Positions 1 to 3,590 of a stretch of DNA of 5,576 nucleotides are shown here, in pieces. This DNA comes from Ktedonobacterales bacterium (lineage in GTDB: Bacteria > Chloroflexota > Ktedonobacteria > Ktedonobacterales > JADMIN01): contig JANWHL010000064.1 of the NCBI GenBank assembly GCA_025450405.1, positions 1 to 5,576 on the forward strand, given 5' to 3'. The notes under the pieces are model-generated. The model saw nothing but the letters and a program-made list of their open reading frames with translations, made no database searches and was not told where the DNA came from. The position numbers and the translations under genes are program-made. Within the stretch, counting starts at the first letter, position 1, and every line of letters starts with the position of its first letter.

Positions 1-238
1 CCACGGGTGCCGGCACGACGAACGGCAGGCTCTCGTGCTGGAGCGCCGCCACAACCGCCAGCTCGTGGCGCACGCGCCGAGGGTCCACATGGTTGCGGTA
101 GATGCGCAGCACGTAGGCACCGGACGCCGGGGTGTCCACGCGCAGGACGCGGTTGTTGGCCCCGACGACCAACTCGGTCGACCGCCACGGGCCGGGGATG
201 GCCCACGCGAGCGAGAGAGCGTCTATCTCAGCATCCAC
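1..238 (-). CDS. APH-family phosphotransferase, N-terminal part (cut by window edge)
   Basis: Reading leftward from a GTG at 238-236, an open frame of 79 codons runs off the window. The protein begins VDAEIDALSLAWAIPGPW, then has G-A-N-N-R at about residues 26-30, a V-L-R-V strand, YVLRIYR at 42-48, and R-V-R-H-E-L at 55-60 followed by AVVAALQHESLPF and V-P-A-P. This is the N-lobe pattern of the aminoglycoside phosphotransferase / homoserine kinase type II-like kinase fold: a nucleotide-binding loop with paired Asn, a strand carrying the ATP-contacting basic residue, and a conserved helix Glu. GGGAGG lies 6 bases upstream of the GTG and decides the start; an ATG overlapping it by one base hits a stop after five codons. 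The substrate cannot be told because the catalytic loop is outside the window. It is divergent from the Jet operon and probably functionally unrelated to it. Family call is good; a specific role is not assigned. Confidence 0.8.
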   Translation of the reverse strand, partial: MDAEIDALSLAWAIPGPWRSTELVVGANNRVLRVDTPASGAYVLRIYRNHVDPRRVRHELAVVAALQHESLPFVVPAPV

Positions 239-244
239 ATCGGC

Positions 245-250
245 CCTCCC
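245..250 (-). promoter_or_regulatory. Ribosome binding site of the phosphotransferase gene
   Basis: On the minus strand this reads GGGAGG, 6 bases before the GTG start at 238-236. It is a near-ideal Shine-Dalgarno sequence and supports the GTG over other in-frame codons further upstream. Confidence 0.65.
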
Positions 251-389
251 GTAGCAACCTGCCCGCGCGGCGTCGCCTACCGCATGGTGGGATACTGCCG
301 CCTGGATTCGAGCACGTCGCAATCCGCAATCGCATCCTGGTACCTTTGGGCGGGCGCGGCGCCACCGTCCGAATTGACCTGGCCGGCTG

Positions 390-398
390 TGATACACT
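390..398 (+). promoter_or_regulatory. Candidate extended -10 promoter for the jet operon
   Basis: The sequence TGATACACT fits an extended -10 element: TG, one base, then TACACT, which matches TATAAT at four of six positions. A TTGACC lies upstream at 374-379, but the 13-base gap is too short for a normal -35 partner, so the extended -10 would have to carry recognition. Transcription would start near 405, leaving a leader of about 130 bases before the jetA start. It is one of the few A/T-containing patches in a GC-rich gap. Assigned by eye only. Confidence 0.35.
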
Positions 399-422
399 CC
401 AAGGGACTCAGCAGTGGCGTGT

Positions 423-439
423 CCCCAGCCGCGCTGGGG
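423..439 (+). other. GC hairpin in the presumed jetA leader
   Basis: CCCCAGC, a CGC loop, then GCTGGGG form a perfect 7-bp stem. It sits between the candidate promoter and the jetA start. No U-run follows, so it is not a standard terminator. It may be a leader structure or chance pairing in GC-rich DNA. Confidence 0.3.
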
Positions 440-514
440 CATCCGTTCTAGCCGCCGCCTCGTCCTCGCACTCGCGGGCCGCGGGTGGCGGGGGCGGGCC
501 GAAACCGCGTGGGC

Positions 515-523
515 GAGAGAGGA
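515..523 (+). promoter_or_regulatory. Probable ribosome binding site of jetA
   Basis: GAGAGAGGA lies 10 bases before the GTG at 534. It is purine-rich but not a perfect Shine-Dalgarno, and the spacing is slightly long. It favours GTG 534 over the far-upstream GTG 414; ATG 549, also in frame, is the other realistic start. Confidence 0.45.
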
Positions 524-533
524 CTCCGGTCCC

Positions 534-2531
534 GTGGCCATCGATGTGATGTACGACCTCGAGCGCATCACCGACCTCACGCGCGCCGCTGACGCGCTGA
601 TCGCCGGTCCGCCGGAGTATCTCCGCGCCTTTATCGGCGACGGCGCCGAGGTGCGCCTGCGCCGCCGCGCCATCGTGCTCGCCTCGCTGCGCGAGCAGGA
701 GGCTGAGGGCCGCGTGGGCATCTCCGTGGACGAGCTCGCCGCGGACCTGGAGGCCGTCCTGCGCCTGCGCGGGGCGCCGCTGCCCGAGGATGCGCGCGCC
801 GAGGTCGTGGAGATCCTGCGCCAGCTCGAAGGCTGGGGCGCGGTGGATGGCGGACTCGCCCCCGAGCGCGCCGACCGCGACGGTCTGCGGCGCCGGGTGG
901 AGCGTGACTACGCCCTCGCCCGCCCGATGCGCGTCTTCCTGCCCCACTGGGACGAGGTTCAGCGCGCATTGCGCCGGCGCTACCTGAGCCTGAGCGCGAA
1001 CTATTTTGCCCAGGCCATCTCGGCCCTCGACACCCTGCTCGACGAGCTGAAGTACGAAGATCCCGATCCGCTTCGCTGCCATTCGGCCTGGCAATCGCTC
1101 CATCAGGCGCTACACGGAATCAACACCGAATCGCGCGACTTCGCCCGCGAGCTGCGCGCCCTCCGAGTGGATAGTAACCACACCGAAATTCTGGCCGACA
1201 TCGCCGACCGGCTCGGCATGCTCCACGAGAAGTTCTTCCGCGTAGCCGCCGAGGGCGCCGCCCAGGTACGCCAGCGCCTCGCCCAGCTCCGCGACGAGCG
1301 GCACGAGGGCGAGAATGTGCGCCGCCTGCAATGGGCGCTGCGCGTGCGCGAGGAGGAGTGGAGCGTCGGCCTCGGCGAGACTGAGACCGAACGAGACGAG
1401 CGCCTCAACGCCGTCGCGGAAGAGGTGCTGCGCGAGCTGTATCTGTTCGACCGCTTCATGGCTGACTCCGGCTCGCGCTCCTGGCGCGAGGGGGCCCGGC
1501 TGATCAGCCTGGCGCTGGTGGACCTCACGGAGCGCATCCACTCGGCCATCGCGCTCCGGCTCCAGCAGACCCAGGCCATTGCCGCACTCCTGCGTCGCGC
1601 CCGCGCCCTGGCCGATGGAGGAGCGACCCAGACCCAGCGCGCCCGCCAGTGGCTCTGGGATGCCTCGGGTGCGATCCACGCCGCCATCTGGGTACAGGCG
1701 CCGCCCGCCACCGACGACCAGATTCGGCTGGACCGCTGGCTACAGGGCCACGGCGGCTCGCCGCTGCCGCTGGTGGACGAAGAGACCTGGCGCCGGTCGA
1801 TCCGGCCCCGCTACCGCCCGGCGCCTCCCCCCCCTCCCAGCGCGCTCATCACCGCCGACGATTGGAACCCCGGCGACGATCCGCGCCTGCGCGAGCGCGA
1901 GGAAGCCCGATCGCGGTTGGTCGAGCGCCTGATCACGGCGGGCTCGGTCGCCGGGCTTGGCGCGCTGGAAAACTTTGAGGAGCTACGATTGCTAGCCGCG
2001 CTCCTCTGGCTCCCACGCGATAGCGCCCCGCTCCGACGTCTGGGTCTGCGCATTCACGCGCCTGGCGCGGGCATGGCGAGCCGCGCAATCCTGCGCGGCC
2101 CCGACTTCGACCTCGAAGCCGACAACTATCGCTTCACCGCCACCACCGCCGCGCGGCAGCCCGCCGCGCGGGCTAGCCAGATCCAGCGTCCCGCCGCGCC
2201 GGCCGCGCGGCCAGTGATCGCCGCCGATGTCATGGAGCCGCGCGCTGGCGACGCCGTCGATCCGTGGCAGGGCGGCGCCACCGGGAATCCCACGCACCCA
2301 CTGGACGAGCCGCATCCCGCGGCGAGTCCCCATGCCACACACCCGCTCGACGGGCCCGACACGCCAGGCGCGCCCCCGCGGAACCCGTACGCACCCACGG
2401 TGCCGCGCGCTCCCGCGAGCCGGCCGCATCCCAGCCAGCCGCTCGCGCGCTCTGAACGCACGCCAGCACACGCCCGGCGCCTCTGGCGCTTGCCAGCCGG
2501 CCTGGGTCGCCGAACCGCTGGCGACCCATAA
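534..2531 (+). CDS. jetA: Wadjet JetA-like kleisin subunit
   Basis: In Wadjet the first gene encodes the kleisin (MukF/MksF-like) that bridges the SMC heads and binds the KITE subunit. This 665-residue protein is called JetA mainly from its place directly before a KITE-like gene and an SMC ATPase, supported by layout. Residues 1-110 look like a winged-helix region ending in LRQLEGWGAVD. Residues 110-380 are almost wholly helical and charged (for example RRRYLSLSANYFAQAISALD at 147-166), as expected of a kleisin helical core. Residues 440-536 resemble a second winged helix ending in PDFDLEADNYRF. From about 537 to the end the chain turns into a Pro/Ala/His/Arg-rich tail with two copies of T-H-P-L-D-x-P at 587 and 602, 15 residues apart, which looks disordered. 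GTG 534 was chosen because a purine-rich site precedes it and the upstream extension is Arg/Gly-rich; ATG 549 is the alternative. Kleisins of different Wadjet subtypes fall in different DUF families, and I cannot settle which this belongs to. Confidence 0.7.
   Translation: MAIDVMYDLERITDLTRAADALIAGPPEYLRAFIGDGAEVRLRRRAIVLASLREQEAEGRVGISVDELAADLEAVLRLRGAPLPEDARAEVVEILRQLEGWGAVDGGLAPERADRDGLRRRVERDYALARPMRVFLPHWDEVQRALRRRYLSLSANYFAQAISALDTLLDELKYEDPDPLRCHSAWQSLHQALHGINTESRDFARELRALRVDSNHTEILADIADRLGMLHEKFFRVAAEGAAQVRQRLAQLRDERHEGENVRRLQWALRVREEEWSVGLGETETERDERLNAVAEEVLRELYLFDRFMADSGSRSWREGARLISLALVDLTERIHSAIALRLQQTQAIAALLRRARALADGGATQTQRARQWLWDASGAIHAAIWVQAPPATDDQIRLDRWLQGHGGSPLPLVDEETWRRSIRPRYRPAPPPPPSALITADDWNPGDDPRLREREEARSRLVERLITAGSVAGLGALENFEELRLLAALLWLPRDSAPLRRLGLRIHAPGAGMASRAILRGPDFDLEADNYRFTATTAARQPAARASQIQRPAAPAARPVIAADVMEPRAGDAVDPWQGGATGNPTHPLDEPHPAASPHATHPLDGPDTPGAPPRNPYAPTVPRAPASRPHPSQPLARSERTPAHARRLWRLPAGLGRRTAGDP
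2142..2528 (+). other. Low-complexity C-terminal tail of JetA
   Basis: About 129 codons rich in Pro, Ala, Arg and His follow the last recognisable folded segment. They include a degenerate 20-base direct repeat at 2292-2311 and 2337-2356, encoding T-H-P-L-D-x-P twice, exactly 45 bases apart and in frame. The frame remains open to a TAA. The stretch could be a genuine disordered tail, or an extension gained by losing an earlier stop. Confidence 0.55.
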
Positions 2532-2541
2532 TTTAGTCGCC
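2503..2541 (+). other. Overlapping alternative hairpins at the jetA stop codon
   Basis: TGGGTCGCC (2503-2511) pairs perfectly with GGCGACCCA (2520-2528) around an 8-base loop, ending right before the TAA stop. The right arm can instead pair through GGCGAC (2520-2525) with GTCGCC (2536-2541), with the stop codon in the loop. The two structures exclude each other. Only a weak TAATTTAG follows the first stem, so it is not a standard intrinsic terminator, though it could damp transcription or stabilise the 3' end. Confidence 0.45.
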
Positions 2542-2553
2542 TGCCCTCCGGCT

Positions 2554-2576
2554 CCCCTCTCCCACAGGGAGAGGGG
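2554..2576. repeat. Perfect 10-bp hairpin, REP-like
   Basis: CCCCTCTCCC, loop ACA, then GGGAGAGGGG form a perfect palindrome with a 3-base loop. From memory, the pattern CCCTCTCCC-GGGAGAGGG followed by GGCTGGGGTGAGG is a common dispersed intergenic element in several high-GC bacterial groups, and GGTGAGG does follow at 2621. No U-run follows, so it is not a canonical terminator. Confidence 0.65.
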
Positions 2577-2583
2577 CTGGGGT

Positions 2584-2615
2584 CCCCCACTGGGGGCTGG
2601 GGGCCCCAGTGGGGG
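2584..2615. repeat. 12-bp inverted repeat within G-run direct repeats
   Basis: CCCCCACTGGGG (2584-2595) is the exact reverse complement of CCCCAGTGGGGG (2604-2615), with 8 bases between. The 13-mer TGGGGGCTGGGGG occurs at 2591-2603 and again at 2610-2622. GGGGCTGGGG occurs at 2573-2582 and 2612-2621, 39 bases apart, so the block looks like an internal expansion of the preceding hairpin element. Confidence 0.6.
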
Positions 2616-2623
2616 CTGGGGGT

Positions 2624-2640
2624 GAGGTTCCCCCAACCTC
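2624..2640. repeat. Short 6-bp inverted repeat
   Basis: GAGGTT (2624-2629), loop CCCCC, then AACCTC (2635-2640). A G-U and a G-C pair could extend the stem to 8 bp. It closes the G-rich repeat block and may be part of the same element. Confidence 0.4.
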
Positions 2641-2646
2641 GCCTAT

Positions 2647-2673
2647 GTGTCCTCAGTGTCCTCAGTGTCCTCA
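2647..2673. repeat. Tandem repeat, three perfect copies of GTGTCCTCA
   Basis: The 9-mer GTGTCCTCA occurs at 2647-2655, 2656-2664 and 2665-2673 without mismatch and is followed by TTGTGAATC. Being 9 bases long, the unit keeps any reading frame, but the jetB start and its ribosome binding site lie downstream, so it is most likely non-coding. It resembles short exhaustively repeated intergenic tracts of the CTCTGTGTCCTCTGTG kind that I recall from many bacterial genomes. Confidence 0.7.
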
Positions 2674-2689
2674 TTGTGAATCTCCTCGC

Positions 2690-2694
2690 GGGAG
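2690..2694 (+). promoter_or_regulatory. Ribosome binding site of jetB
   Basis: GGGAG lies 5 bases before the ATG at 2700. It fixes the jetB start there rather than at the in-frame GTG at 2622, whose extra 26 codons would run through the G-rich repeat and tandem repeat. Confidence 0.6.
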
Positions 2695-2699
2695 TCGTC

Positions 2700-3590
2700 A
2701 TGCCGACCTACACTGGCCAGCGCGATCAGGACCTCGCCCGGCGCGTCCGGCGCATGCTGATCGAGCAGAGCTGCGTCACGCAGGACGACTCCGCCGACGA
2801 GTTCGCGTGGCTCACGCGGCATTTCAACAGCGAGCAGCGCTTCTTCGAGGATGAGCTGGGCGCGCGGCTCGAATTGCGCTTGGGCCGCTGGGCGCGCGCG
2901 TATTGGCCCGCGCCGCCGCGCCAGCGCGAGCTGGTCCTGGCCGACGTCTTCGAGCTGACGGCACGGAAACAGACGGCCTACGCCTGCCTTATTCGTGCCT
3001 ACCGCAGCGTGCGCCTGCTCGAAGCGGGCGAGAGCGCCAGCGTCTTCCGCTTCATCGAGCTCTTTCGCTACGCCGCTGAGGAGGGCCAGCGCCAGTCGCC
3101 GTGGCTCAGCTTTGACGAGGCGGTGATCGCCGAGGCCCTGGCGACCCGGGGTGCCGAGGATGACGGCGACGATGAGGAGCCGCTGGAGGGCGCGAACACC
3201 AACTCTCGCCCGCGGCGCCGTGCCACGAAGTCAGGTGCCAACGGCACCAGTGCCGCCGCCAACACCAGTGCGGGCGCCGCCACCGTCACCGCGAGCGCGC
3301 CGCGCGCCCGCAAGTCTAGCGCGGCCGCCGCGCGTGGGGCCGGCAGCCCGGCGATGCGCGTCCGCGCCAATCAGCGGGCCTTTTACCAGGCGTTCGCCGC
3401 CTTCGAGCGCTACCGCCTGATCAGCCGCATCGGCGCCGACGACCGCCAGCGTCCGGATGAGCGCTTCCAACTCGATGAGCGCGATTTCAGTGGCGTCTAC
3501 GAATTCACCGACCTGATCGACCGCTTTCTGCCGCCGGCCGGCCTGGTGCAATATGACGACCTTGCCCGCGATGAGGAGGACGAAGGATGA
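2700..3590 (+). CDS. jetB: Wadjet JetB-like KITE subunit
   Basis: JetB is the KITE (MukE/MksE-like) partner of the kleisin and SMC ATPase in Wadjet complexes. This 296-residue protein sits immediately before the JetC gene and overlaps it by ATGA, so the two are translationally coupled. Residues 16-147 are a helical, winged-helix-like part (LIEQSCVTQDDSADEFAWLT, then a 'RELVLADVFELTARKQTAY' stretch at 76-94). Residues 220-282 look like the second winged helix, with FYQAFAAFERYRLISRIG, a wing-like D-E-R-F-Q-L-D-E and FTDLIDRFLPP. Between them lies a low-complexity linker: an acidic run (EDDGDDEE) followed by Ala/Ser/Thr/Asn/Arg-rich sequence with repeated N-x-T-S motifs. The C-terminus is acidic. 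KITE proteins have two winged helices, so the fold order fits. The call rests largely on position; I assign it to the DUF4194-like group only tentatively. ATG 2700 is chosen for its GGGAG site. Confidence 0.7.
   Translation: MPTYTGQRDQDLARRVRRMLIEQSCVTQDDSADEFAWLTRHFNSEQRFFEDELGARLELRLGRWARAYWPAPPRQRELVLADVFELTARKQTAYACLIRAYRSVRLLEAGESASVFRFIELFRYAAEEGQRQSPWLSFDEAVIAEALATRGAEDDGDDEEPLEGANTNSRPRRRATKSGANGTSAAANTSAGAATVTASAPRARKSSAAAARGAGSPAMRVRANQRAFYQAFAAFERYRLISRIGADDRQRPDERFQLDERDFSGVYEFTDLIDRFLPPAGLVQYDDLARDEEDEG
3141..3359 (+). other. Low-complexity linker inside JetB
   Basis: Residues 148-220 separate the two folded parts of JetB. The first 15 are acidic, the rest Ala/Arg/Ser/Thr/Asn-rich. 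ACCAGTGC recurs 18 bases apart at 3246 and 3264 and encodes T-S in N-G-T-S and N-T-S contexts, suggesting growth by small in-frame duplications. The frame stays open and flanking domains continue in the same frame, so this looks like a true insertion, not a frameshift. Confidence 0.6.
3574..3579 (+). promoter_or_regulatory. Ribosome binding site of jetC
   Basis: A perfect AGGAGG inside the last jetB codons, 7 bases before the jetC ATG at 3587. With the ATGA overlap it indicates coupled translation of jetB and jetC. Confidence 0.8.

Larger units (their letters stand above)
239..533. other. Divergent intergenic region between the phosphotransferase gene and jetA
   Basis: This 295-base stretch separates two genes transcribed away from each other, so it must hold both promoters. 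Facing right, one extended -10 candidate and a leader hairpin are visible (listed separately). Facing left I found no convincing promoter. Several frames stay open here because the DNA is GC-rich, including an in-frame extension of jetA up to a GTG at 414, but their Arg/Gly-rich translations look non-coding. No tRNA, other RNA gene or transposon end was recognised. Confidence 0.6.
2532..2699. other. Repeat-filled gap between jetA and jetB
   Basis: This 168-base gap holds no believable gene. It contains a 10-bp hairpin, a 12-bp inverted repeat rich in G/C runs, a short third inverted repeat, and a perfect 9-bp triplet tandem repeat, in that order, followed by the jetB ribosome binding site. 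Frames that cross it give repetitive or Pro/Gly-rich peptides. The arrangement looks like one or two dispersed intergenic repeat elements placed inside an operon. Confidence 0.6.

Noticed and set aside
414..533. Upstream GTG start for jetA adding 40 residues
   Set aside because: The added residues are Arg/Gly/Trp-rich, cross the leader hairpin and lack a ribosome binding site; GTG 534 has a purine-rich site.
408..1103. 231-codon minus-strand open frame opposite the jetA start region
   Set aside because: It lies opposite a better coding frame, shows no recognisable domain, and such antisense frames are common in GC-rich genes. The same applies to minus-strand frames at 1110-1679, 1992-2636, 3497-4114 and 4710-5555.
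2554..2576. Intrinsic terminator after jetA
   Set aside because: The 10-bp stem is strong but is followed by GGGGCTGGGG-type sequence rather than a U-run.
2584..2673. CRISPR-like array
   Set aside because: Repeats are 9 to 13 bases, contiguous or nested, with no regular unique spacers.
2622..2699. Upstream GTG start for jetB adding 26 hydrophobic residues that mimic a signal peptide
   Set aside because: The VLSVLSVL stretch is the tandem repeat in translation; a cytoplasmic SMC subunit needs no signal, and ATG 2700 has GGGAG at good spacing.
2609..2854. Small + frame with Cys-Pro repeats (MCPQCPQCPHC), resembling a zinc ribbon
   Set aside because: The Cys spacing comes from the 9-bp tandem repeat read in one frame; the rest overlaps jetB in another frame and is Arg/Ala-rich shadow sequence.
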